NCBI GenBank assembly: GCA_025463305.1
Contig: JAOBWK010000008.1
Location: 32,103 to 96,102, forward strand
Reading direction: 5' to 3'
Length of the DNA: 64,000 nt
Source: Ilumatobacteraceae bacterium
GTDB taxonomy: Bacteria > Actinomycetota > Acidimicrobiia > Acidimicrobiales > Ilumatobacteraceae
In this document: one piece after another, positions 8,303 to 17,800 of the stretch
How the letters are laid out: each line of letters opens with the position of its first letter
How positions within the stretch are numbered: the first letter of the stretch is position 1
The notes under the pieces: model-generated
Databases searched by the model: none
What the model saw: only the letters and a program-made list of their open reading frames with translations
Told to the model about the DNA's origin: nothing
Translations under genes and position numbers: made by a program

Positions 8303-9315
8303 GCAACGTCTTGAGCCTCGACGAGGTCGAGCGGCTGAGCCACGCGATGCTCGTCCGCGCCGGCGCCTCCGAGCTGCAGGCCGGCCCCACCGCGCGCAGC
8401 ATCCGCGCCGCTGAGGCCGAGGGCATCCGCACCGTCGGCCTGTCGTACCTGCCGACGTACTGCGATCACCTCGCGTGCGGCAAGGTCGTCGGCGATGTGG
8501 TGCCGGTGGTGTCCCGCCCACGCGCGGCGACCGTGGTGGTCGACGCACGGTTCGGCTTCGCCCATCCGGCGTTCGAGGCCGGTGCGCCGGAGGTCATCGC
8601 TGCCGCCCGCGAGTGCGGCGTCGCGGTGATGGCGATCGAGCACTCGTACTCGGCCGGCGTGCTCGGTTGGTTCGTGGAGCACCTCGCCGATGCCGGGCTC
8701 GTCGCGCTGATGTTCGCCAACTCGTCCGCGTTGATGGCGCCGGCCGGCGGTTCGAAGCCGTTCTTCGGCACCAACCCGATCGCGTGGGCCGCTCCCCGCG
8801 CCGACGGCGCACCCGTGGTGGCCGACCTGTCGTCATCGGCGGTCGCGTGGGTGAAGGTCAACGCCGCCGCGCAGGCGGGGGAGTCGATCCCGCTCGGCTG
8901 GGCGCTCGATGTCGAGGGCCGGCCCACCACCGATGCGCAGGCCGCGCTCGCCGGCTCGATGGCACCAGCTGCGGGCCACAAGGGCTCCGCCCTCGCGCTG
9001 CTCGTCGACGTGATGGCCGGCGGTGTCGCCGGTTCGAACTTCTCGTTCGAGGCATCGGGCTTCGGCGGCAACGAGGGCGGCCCGCCCGACGTCGGCCAGG
9101 TCATCCTCGCCATCGATCCCACCGCGACGATGGGGCCGACGTTCGCCGATCGGATCGAGGTCGAGATGAGCGCGCTCGTCGCCCAACCCGGCGTCCGCCT
9201 GCCCGGGGATCGTCGCTTGAGTTGGCGTGCCGACGCCGAGCGCGACGGTGTCCAGGTCCCCGACGACCTGCTCGCGCTGCTGCAGTCGTACGCGACCGAC
9301 GGCCCGCCGGCCTGA
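8299..9315 (+). CDS. LDH2/malate dehydrogenase-family reductase, probable delta1-pyrroline-2-carboxylate reductase
   Basis: A 338-residue member of the YbiC/DpkA/malate-L-lactate dehydrogenase family, recognised by VVDARFGFAHPAFE, the substrate-binding FFGTNPIAWAAPR, VADLSSSAVAW and GHKGSALALLVDVMAG. These NAD(P)H enzymes reduce alpha-keto or cyclic imino acids. Its ATG overlaps the stop of the dehydratase gene, so the pair would convert cis-3-hydroxy-L-proline to L-proline through the cyclic imine. The protein is in the normal size range. Ureidoglycolate or lactate dehydrogenase are the alternatives; the linkage argues for the proline route. Confidence 0.8.
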   Translation: MSNVLSLDEVERLSHAMLVRAGASELQAGPTARSIRAAEAEGIRTVGLSYLPTYCDHLACGKVVGDVVPVVSRPRAATVVVDARFGFAHPAFEAGAPEVIAAARECGVAVMAIEHSYSAGVLGWFVEHLADAGLVALMFANSSALMAPAGGSKPFFGTNPIAWAAPRADGAPVVADLSSSAVAWVKVNAAAQAGESIPLGWALDVEGRPTTDAQAALAGSMAPAAGHKGSALALLVDVMAGGVAGSNFSFEASGFGGNEGGPPDVGQVILAIDPTATMGPTFADRIEVEMSALVAQPGVRLPGDRRLSWRADAERDGVQVPDDLLALLQSYATDGPPA

Positions 9316-9331
9316 CCCCGAGCCGGTGCTG

Positions 9332-10891
9332 ATGCCCGAGCCCGTGATCACGGAGAACCTCTACGCCACGCTGCGCGAGTCGTTCGCCGGCCGGCTGGAT
9401 GCCGTGTTCCTGCGGCTGCCCGACGGCTCGATCGTGACCTACCGCGACATCGACGATCTCAGCGCCCGCGTCGCTGCGGTGCTCGACGATCGCGGCATCG
9501 TCGCCGGCGACCGGTTGGTGGCCCAGATCGGCAAGTCGCCGCTCGCGGTCGCGCTGTACCTCGGCTGCCTGGGCGTCGGCGCGGTGTACGTGCCGCTCAA
9601 CGACGGCTACACCAACGACGAGGTGGGCTACTTCGTCGCCGACGCGCGGCCGAGCCTCGTCGTCGGCATCCCGGGGCGCGATCTGCCGGTGGGCGATGCG
9701 CCGCTGCTGACGCTCGACGACGCCGGCGCGGGTTCGCTCGCCGATCTCGTCGCTGCTGTCGCGCCGCTCGCCGAGCTCGCGCCGCGGGCCGGTGAGACGG
9801 CGGCGATGCTCTACACCTCGGGCACCACGGGCAAGCCGAAGGGGGCGATGCTGACCACCGAGAACCTCGCCAGCAACGCCGCCGCGCTCACGTCCCTGTG
9901 GGGGTTCACGGCCGACGACGTGCTGGTGCACGCGCTGCCGATCTTCCACGTGCACGGCCTGTTCATCGCGCTCCACTGTGCGATGTCGAGTGGCTCCGAG
10001 GTTCGTTTCCTGCCGAAGTTCGACGTCGCCGCGGTCCGGCGCGAGCTGCGCAGCGCAACGGTGATGATGGGCGTGCCCACCTTCTACAGCCGGCTGCTGG
10101 CCGATCCCGACTTCGGCGCGGACGACTGCGAGTCGATGCGGCTGTTCGTCTCCGGCTCCGCGCCACTCACCGAGTCCGTGCACCACGCGTTCACCGCGCG
10201 CACCGGCCACCACATCCTCGAGCGCTACGGCATGACCGAGACCGGGATGATCACATCGAACCCGCTCGTCGGCGAGCGCATCGCCGGCACCGTCGGCTAC
10301 GCGCTGCCCGGCGTCGAGATCCGGGTGACCGACGAGCACGGCGTGCCGTGGACCACCGGCACCGTCGACCCAGAAGGCGTCGGTTCGGAGAACGTCGGGA
10401 CGGTGGAGGTGCGCGGCCCGAACGTGTTCAGCGGGTACTGGGGCATGCCCGACAAGACCGCGGCGTCGTTCCGTCGCGACGGCTGGTTCGTCACCGGCGA
10501 CCTGGGCTCGATGTCATCCGACGGGCGGCTCACCCTGTCCGGCCGCGGCACCGATCTGATCATCAGCGGCGGGTTGAACATCTACCCGAAGGAGATCGAG
10601 CTCCTCCTCGACGACATCGCCGGCGTGGTCGAGTCCGCGGTGATCGGCGTACCGCATCCCGACCTCGGCGACGGCGTGGTGGCCGTCGTGGTCGCCGCGG
10701 CCGATGTCGATCCAGCGACCGTGCCCGCATCGATCGCTGCGGCACTCGACGGCCGGCTGGCCCGGTTCAAGCACCCCAAGCACGTGGCCGTCGTCGCCGA
10801 TCTGCCGCGCAACGCGATGGGCAAGGTCGAGAAGGCGGCGCTGCGCCGGACCTACGCCCATGTTTTCAGCGGCACAGTGTTCGACCGCTGA
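9332..10891 (+). CDS. Acyl-CoA synthetase, malonyl-CoA synthetase (MatB)-like
   Basis: A 519-residue ANL-superfamily ligase. Adenylation motifs are complete: MLYTSGTTGKPKGAM (P-loop), LERYGMTETGM, TGDLG, and SGGLNIYPKEIE plus the C-terminal catalytic lysine region PRNAMGKVEKAALR. The HALPIFHVHGLFIALH segment and overall length are typical of malonate-CoA ligases, which make malonyl-CoA from malonate, CoA and ATP in the cytoplasm. The gene starts 16 bases after the reductase and is probably in the same operon. Its link to hydroxyproline breakdown is unclear; the substrate may be another short dicarboxylic or keto acid released by this pathway. Confidence 0.82.
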   Translation: MPEPVITENLYATLRESFAGRLDAVFLRLPDGSIVTYRDIDDLSARVAAVLDDRGIVAGDRLVAQIGKSPLAVALYLGCLGVGAVYVPLNDGYTNDEVGYFVADARPSLVVGIPGRDLPVGDAPLLTLDDAGAGSLADLVAAVAPLAELAPRAGETAAMLYTSGTTGKPKGAMLTTENLASNAAALTSLWGFTADDVLVHALPIFHVHGLFIALHCAMSSGSEVRFLPKFDVAAVRRELRSATVMMGVPTFYSRLLADPDFGADDCESMRLFVSGSAPLTESVHHAFTARTGHHILERYGMTETGMITSNPLVGERIAGTVGYALPGVEIRVTDEHGVPWTTGTVDPEGVGSENVGTVEVRGPNVFSGYWGMPDKTAASFRRDGWFVTGDLGSMSSDGRLTLSGRGTDLIISGGLNIYPKEIELLLDDIAGVVESAVIGVPHPDLGDGVVAVVVAAADVDPATVPASIAAALDGRLARFKHPKHVAVVADLPRNAMGKVEKAALRRTYAHVFSGTVFDR

Positions 10892-10903
10892 GTCGGCCGC
10901 CGA

Positions 10904-11785
10904 TCAGATCCGCTCGAGCGCACCACCGTCGAACAGCGGGGTCATCCCGTAGTCGGCGATGTCGGCGTCGAGCTCGTCGTCGGTGGGCATCGCCAACCCG
11001 CTCGCCGCGGCGTCGAGGATGGCGGGCAGCAGGCGCGCGTCGCTCGACGTGTTCAAGAAGATGCCAGGGCGGTTGAGCACGAACGCCACGCCGCGGCGCA
11101 GGGCGTCGCCCTCGGGCAGCGGCTCGTACCAGGCGTAGTGCGGGTCCGTGCTCTCGTCCGGCCAGCGCCGACGGGCGACGGACTTGATCGTCTGCACCGC
11201 GATGCCGTCAGCGGCACACCGCGCGGCGAGCGCCTCGAACGACGCCGCGTAGGCCGCCGAGCGCATCATCGTCACGTTGTACGGCAGCAGCACGGAGTCG
11301 AAGCGGAAGCGATCGAGGCTGCGCAGGTGCATGTCGGGGATGCGGGTGCCGTGGCCGGTGACGCCGATGAAGCGCACCAACCCCTCGTCGCGGGCCGCGA
11401 TCAGCGCGTCGACCGCGCCCCCTGGCCCGTGGGCGACCTCGAGCTCGTCGGGTTCGACGAGGTTGTGCAGCTGGATCAGGTCGACGTGATCGACGCCGAG
11501 CCGGGTCAGTGATCGCTCCAGCTCGCGCCTCGCCGCGTCGCCGGTGCGCGCGTCGGTCTTGGTGGCCAGGAAGTAGTCGGCGCGGTGGTCGGCCAGGAAC
11601 GGCTGCAGGCGCACCTCGGACTCGCCGTACGACGCCGCCGTGTCGATGTGGTTGACGCCAGCGGCGCGCATCACCCCGAGCGTGGCGTCGGCGCGGGACT
11701 GGCTCATCCCGCCGAGGGCGGCGGCGCCGAACACGACGCGGGTGCTCAGGTGGCCGGTGGAGCCGAACGGCTGGACATCGATCAT
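10904..11785 (-). CDS. Aldo/keto reductase
   Basis: A 293-residue (alpha/beta)8 barrel NADPH oxidoreductase. The catalytic tetrad is recognisable: Asp and Tyr in NHIDTAASYGESE, Lys in FLATKTDAR and His in DLIQLHNL. The gene is convergent with the malonyl-CoA synthetase gene and divergent from the giant surface-protein gene, with three copies of a heptamer half-site between the two starts. Members with this type of sequence reduce sugar or steroid aldehydes and ketones, or act as general stress reductases; no specific substrate can be named here. Confidence 0.87.
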   Translation of the reverse strand: MIDVQPFGSTGHLSTRVVFGAAALGGMSQSRADATLGVMRAAGVNHIDTAASYGESEVRLQPFLADHRADYFLATKTDARTGDAARRELERSLTRLGVDHVDLIQLHNLVEPDELEVAHGPGGAVDALIAARDEGLVRFIGVTGHGTRIPDMHLRSLDRFRFDSVLLPYNVTMMRSAAYAASFEALAARCAADGIAVQTIKSVARRRWPDESTDPHYAWYEPLPEGDALRRGVAFVLNRPGIFLNTSSDARLLPAILDAAASGLAMPTDDELDADIADYGMTPLFDGGALERI

Positions 11786-11796
11786 TGCTCAGACGG

Positions 11797-11838
11797 TACT
11801 CATCCGCGGGGCCGCGAAAATGAGTAGTGGTTACTCAT
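11797..11838. promoter_or_regulatory. Three ATGAGTA half-sites between divergent genes
   Basis: TACTCAT occurs at 11797-11803 and 11832-11838 and its complement ATGAGTA at 11820-11826. The last two form a perfect 7-bp inverted repeat with a 5-bp spacer (11820-11838). The cluster lies between the aldo/keto reductase start (11785) and the surface-protein start (11872), a natural operator position for one or both genes. No regulator gene is adjacent. Confidence 0.5.
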
Positions 11839-11871
11839 GGCCGAAATCCGGGCCGCTGTCATCCTTCGCTC

Positions 11872-14800
11872 ATGGGTCGTCCTCTGTCTCTCGCCACCCC
11901 CGCTGCTCGCCGTTCCGCCGATCGACCTCAGCGCCGTGGCCTGCTGACCTCGATCGCGGTGCTGGCCCTCACGGTCGGCGTGTACGGCGCCGCCACCGTC
12001 TCGCCCGCGCACGCGGTCACGCCCGACATCACCGCGCCCGAGCGGCTCTACACCGGTGTCAACCAGCCGTTCACCTTCGACGGCACGCCGGATCCGATCT
12101 CCGACGACACCCGGGCCATCACGGTGGACGTGACCGACGGAGCGGTCTGCCACACCGATCCGACCATGGCCGACTACTCCCTCGGGGGCTGCTCGCGGGT
12201 GCAGCTCGACCTGAGCACGCCGGAGTCCGGCCTGATGTTCATCCCTGGCAGCACGATCGCGAACACGATGTACACCAACAACAGCGACGTCATCGTCGCC
12301 TCGACGGGCGCCATCATCGACCAGGCCACGGACCCGATGGGCGGACCGAGCCAGGTGTACCACATCAACGGGAACCAGGCTCAGATCAACGACACCCTCG
12401 CCGACCTGGCGTTCCAGCCGGCCACCGACTACGAGGAGACGTCGCTGCAGCCGACGATCCTGCACGTCGTCGCGGTCAACGGCAACGGGATGGCCAGCCC
12501 CGCTGAGCACGACATCGAGATCAAGGTCGAGGGCACGAACGGCGCTCCGACGCTGACCGTGCCGGCGACGCCCGTCGATGCGGCGGTGTCCAACGGCGAT
12601 CCCAACGACGAGGGCGTCGCCTACCCCGTCGATCCGGCCGATCCGCCGCTCGCCACCGTGGTCGATCCGGAGATGTGCAACCTGACCGTGTGCGGCGCCC
12701 CCTACACCAACCCGGGTGGCGTCGAGGACGACGACGCGATGCTGCTGATCGCGTGGCTCGATCCGGCGTGCGGTGAGTTCCACCTCCGTGGCGGCTCGTT
12801 CCCCGTGCACGGTGGCGTGCTCAACAGCACGGTGCTCGCGCTGCTGACCAACGTCGACACCGGCCAGAACCCGGGTCTCGACCTCGCCGGAGAGCAAGCG
12901 GCACCGATCTTGAGCACGCTCGGGCTGCAGGCCCAGACCGTCGATCTGCAGGCCCAGCCGAGCGACACGAGCACGCTGACGAACAACTGGGCCGGCGTCG
13001 GCTCGCTCGACGACGTGCGCTACGCGCTGTCGCAGATCACCTACAAGGCGCCCACAACCGAGATGACGTGCACGCTCGACGTCGCCGTCAGCGACCTCGG
13101 CAACAGCGGCATGCCGGCGCCGCACGGCTACGTCGGATCCCCGATCGGCGGCATGGACCAGCCCCAGCCCGGCTACGAGATCCCCGACGCGAAGGCCGAC
13201 GTCCAGGCCATCACGTTCAAGGTCAAGGACACCCACCCCGACGTCACGATCGAGCAGACCAGCCCCGGTCTCGCCGGCGACCCCACCAACATGCCGGCCG
13301 AGTTCACGGCCACGTTCGACCAGCAGGTCAACCAGCTGACCCAGGGCGACCTCACCATCGCCGGGCTCGGTGCCGGCACCGTCGACATCACGCCGGTCGG
13401 CCCCGCCACGACATACGACATCAAGGTCACGCCGAGCCCGGACTCGACGGTGACGGTGTCGCTCGCGGCCGGCAAGGTGCACGCCACCGCGGCGCCGATG
13501 GACACCAACGACGCCTCGACCTCGACCGACAACATGGTCACCTACGACCACACGTCGCCGCCGGCGACGGTCGGTGGGACTGCGTCGCAGACGGCGACGC
13601 CGGTGATCATGACCGTCGACTTCGGTGAGGCCGTCAACGGCGCCGGCTTCACGGGTGCCGACGTCACCGTCGGCGGCGTCTCGGGCGCGACCACTGCGGT
13701 CGTGACGCCGCTGACCAGCAGCACCTATCAACTGGCGATCTCCGGGATGACGCAGTCGGGCTCGGTGACGGCTGCCGTGCACGCCGGGGCCGTGAAGGAC
13801 CTCGCCGGCAACGACAGCCTCGCCGGCAGCGGCTCGGTCATGTGGACCAGCGGCAACCCGCCGGACATGACGGCGCCGACCGTCACTGTGGAGCAGGCGG
13901 GCTCCGATCCGGCGACCACCCTGCCGATCCCGTTCACCGCAACGTTCTCCGAGCCGGTCGTCGGCTTCACGTCGAGCGACGTGCAGCTGGCCGGCACGGC
14001 GTCGGTCGGCGCCACGGTCTCGATCTCCGGCAGCGGTCCCGTCTACACGATCAACGTCGGCAACGTCACCCAGACCGGCACGATCATTGCCTCGATCCCG
14101 GCGAGCTCGGTGACCGACCTGTCGCTCAACAGCAACACCATGCCATCGACGTCCGTCGACAACGTGGTGACCTACAACAAGCCGGGGCTGGCCACCCACT
14201 TCACCGTCAGCGCACCGCCGACGGCGCAGCGCAACACGGCGTTCAGCGTGGTGGTGACGGCGCTCGACGCGTCGAACGCGACCGCCACCACCTACACCGG
14301 TCCGCTCGACATCACCTCGACCGACAACACCGCGACGTCGCCCTCCGGCGTCTCGCTCGTCAACGGCACCGGCACGTTCTCGGTGACGCTGAACGGTGCC
14401 GGGAACAGCTACACCGTCACGGCGCACGACTCGGTCACGAACATCAGCGGCACCAGCGCGGCGATCTCGCTGAGCAACGCGGCCCTCCCGGCGGCGACGC
14501 ACCTGGCGGTCACATCCGCGGCGTCGACCACGGCCGGCAACACGCTCATGGTCACGGTGACCGCGCTCGACATCTCGAACGCCACGGCCACGTCCTACGC
14601 CGGGCTCGTCCACTTCACGTCCACCGATGGCGCGGCGACGCTGCCGGCCAATGCCCACCTCGTCAACGGCACGGCCACCTTCCCGGTGATGCTCGACACG
14701 GCCGGCAACCAGAGCGTCACGGCCACCGACACGGTGACGTCGTCGATCAAGGGCACGGTAATGGGCGTCGCGGTCTCACCCGCCGCGGCGACGCACTTCT

Positions 14801-17800
14801 CGATGAGCGGCGTCTCGTCGGCATCGACCAACAGCGCGATCTCGGTCACCGTGACCGCGAAGGACGCGTTCAACAACACGGCGACGGGCTACGCGGGAAC
14901 CGTGAAGTTCGCGTCGTCGGACCCGATGGCCGTCAAGCCGGCCAACTCCACGCTCGTCAACGGTGCGAAGGCGTTCAACGTCACGTTCAAGACGGCCGGG
15001 ATGCAGACGCTCACGGCCACCGACACCGTGACGGCGTCGATCGCCGGCGCCAAGTCCGTCTCGGTCACCGGCCCCGGCGCGGCCACCCACTTCTCCGTCA
15101 CCACGAGCGCGAGTGCGACGGCCGGGGTCGGCGTGACCGTCACCGTCACCGCGCTCGACGCCGCCAACCTGACCGCGACGTCGTACGCGGGAACGGCGCA
15201 CCTGACTTCGTCCGACGGAGCGTCGGTGCTCGGCGCCAACGCAGCGCTCGTCAACGGGACGGGCAGTTTCAACGCCACGCTGAAGACGGCGGGCAACCAG
15301 ACCGTCACAGCGACCGACATGGCGACACCGTCGATCACCGGCACCACCGGCACCATCGCCGTGTCCCCGGCGGCCACCGCCACCCTGACGGTGACACTGC
15401 CCGCGCAGGTCAACGCGAACTCTGCGTTCAGCACGGTCGTCACCGCGATCGACGCCTTCGGCAACACCACACCGGCCTACGCCGGGACGGTGCACTTCAC
15501 GACGTCCGACGTCGCTGCGACGGCGCCGACGGATGCCACGCTGACCAACGGCGTCGGCGTCATCCCGACGACGCTGAAGACGGCGGGGAGCCAGTCGCTC
15601 ACCGCGACGGACACGGTCTCGGCGGGCATCACCGGCATGGGCTCCACCTCGGTCAGCGCCTTAGCAGCGGCAGCCGCCACGCACTTCGCCGTCAGCGCTG
15701 CCTCGACGGCAACGGCCGGCACGCCGACCAACGTGACCGTCACGGCCCTCGACGGCTCGAACAACCCCACCACGAACTACGCGGGCACGGTCATGTTCAC
15801 GGCCGCCGGTGGCACCCCGCCCGCGAACAGCACGCTCACGAACGGCTTCGGCATCTTCCCCGTCACGTTCACCACGGCCGGCAGCCACACCGTGTCGGCG
15901 ACCGACGCGGTGACGTCATCGATCACCGGCGTCACCGGCACCATCGCCGTCGCCGCCGGACCGGCCACCAACCTCACCGTCAGCGCCCCGGCCAGCGACA
16001 TCATCAATGCCCCCGTCAACGTGACGGTCACCGCCTTCGACCAGTACGGCAACGTCGCCAACGGCTACGGCGGCGTGCTGCACTTCACCTCGACCGACCC
16101 CGCGGCGGTGCTGCCCGTCGACGCCGGGTTGATCAGCGGCGTGGGCTCGTTCCAGGCCACGCCGAAGACGGTGGGCAGCCGCACGATCACGGCCACCGAC
16201 ACGGTGACGTCGTCGATCACCGGCACGTCCGGGACGATCGCCGTGTCGGCCCCGCTGCCCGCCACGCAGTTCGGTGTGTCCACCACCGCGTCGTCCGCCG
16301 CGGGCGCGGCCGTCACCATCACCGTGACGGCGAAGGACACCAACGGCATCCCCACCGCCAACTACACCGGCAGCGTCCACTTCACGTCGACGGACTCGGC
16401 CGCGGTGCTGCCGGCCAACCTCGTGCTCGTCAACGGTGTCGGCACCACCACCGCGACGCTGAAGACGGCCGGCATCCAGACCATCACCGCGACCGACACG
16501 GTGACCCCGTCGAAGACCGGCGTCACCGGGAGCATCAACGTCACGCCGGCGAGCGCCACCCACCTCACGGTGAGCGCACCGCCGACAGCCTCGAACGGTG
16601 TCGCCGTCACGGTCACGGTGACCGCCCGCGACCAGTTCGAGAACGTCGCCACCGCCTACGCCGGCACCGACGCGATCACGTCGTCCGACGGCGCGGCGAC
16701 ACTGCCCGCCAGCGGCACGCTGACCAACGGCAGCGGCACGTTCGCCGTGACGCTCCACACCAACGGCAGCAAGACGGTGACCGCCACCGACACGGTGACC
16801 TCATCGATCACGGGCACCAGCGCTGCCATCGCGGTCAGCGCCGCGCCGCCGAACCCGGCGACGCACTTCTCGGTGACCCTGCCCGCCAGCAGCCAGGCCG
16901 GCAGCGCCGTGGCGGTCACCGTGACAGCGCTCGATGCGGGCAACGCGGCGACCTCCGGCTACTCCGGCACCGTCCACCTGACGTCGTCGGACGGCTCGGC
17001 GACCCTCTCCACCGACACCGCACTCGTCAACGGCGTCGGTGTGCTCTCGGCCACGCTGCGCACCGCCGGCAACCAGGTCGTGACGGCCACGGACACGACG
17101 ACGTCATCGATCACGGGCATCAGCGGGATCATCACGGTGGCCGCGGTCGCCGCGACCCACCTCTCGGTCACGGCACCATCGACGGCCACCGCCGGCTCGC
17201 CGGTGAGTGCGATCGTCCGGGCGCTCGACCCGTTCGGCAACACGGACACGGGCTACGCCGGCAACGTCCACATCACGTCGAGCGACGCCTCCGCGGTGCT
17301 GCCCGCCAACGCCACGCTCGTCAACGGCGTCGGAACGTTCCCGGTCACGCTCGTCGGCCTCGGCAGCAGCACCGTGTCGGCCACTGACACGGTGACGAGC
17401 TCGATCACCGGCACGAGCGCAGCGATCTCGGTGAGCAACACCGCTCAGGGTGCCGCCACCCACCTGTCCGTCTCGGCGCCCGTCTCGGCCACGGCGAACA
17501 CCGGGTTCAGCGTGACGGTGACCGCTCTCGACGCCGCCAACTCGACGGCCAGCGGCTACACCGGCACGGTCCACTTCACGTCGACCTCGAACGGCACGCT
17601 GCCCGCCGACGTCGCACTGGTGAACGGCGTCGGTGTCTTCCCGGTCACCCTCACCGAGGCCGGGCCGCAGACCGTCACCGTGAAGGACACGTCGACGCCG
17701 TCGATCGCCGGCACGAGTGCGCCGATCGACGTCGCGGCCGGCGCCGCGGTGGCGTTCAAGCTCTCGACCCCGGTGCTGCTGCAGGTGCGTGCGTTCAACC

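Noticed and set aside
11827..11871. GTG start for the surface protein at 11827
   Set aside because: It would add 15 residues before the basic signal-peptide start and put the start codon inside the inverted repeat at 11820-11838; the ATG at 11872 gives a normal signal peptide.
14409..17441. Row of evenly spaced antisense reading frames of about 95 residues inside the surface-protein gene
   Set aside because: They follow the repeat period, have no family match or start signals and are by-products of repeating GC-rich codons.
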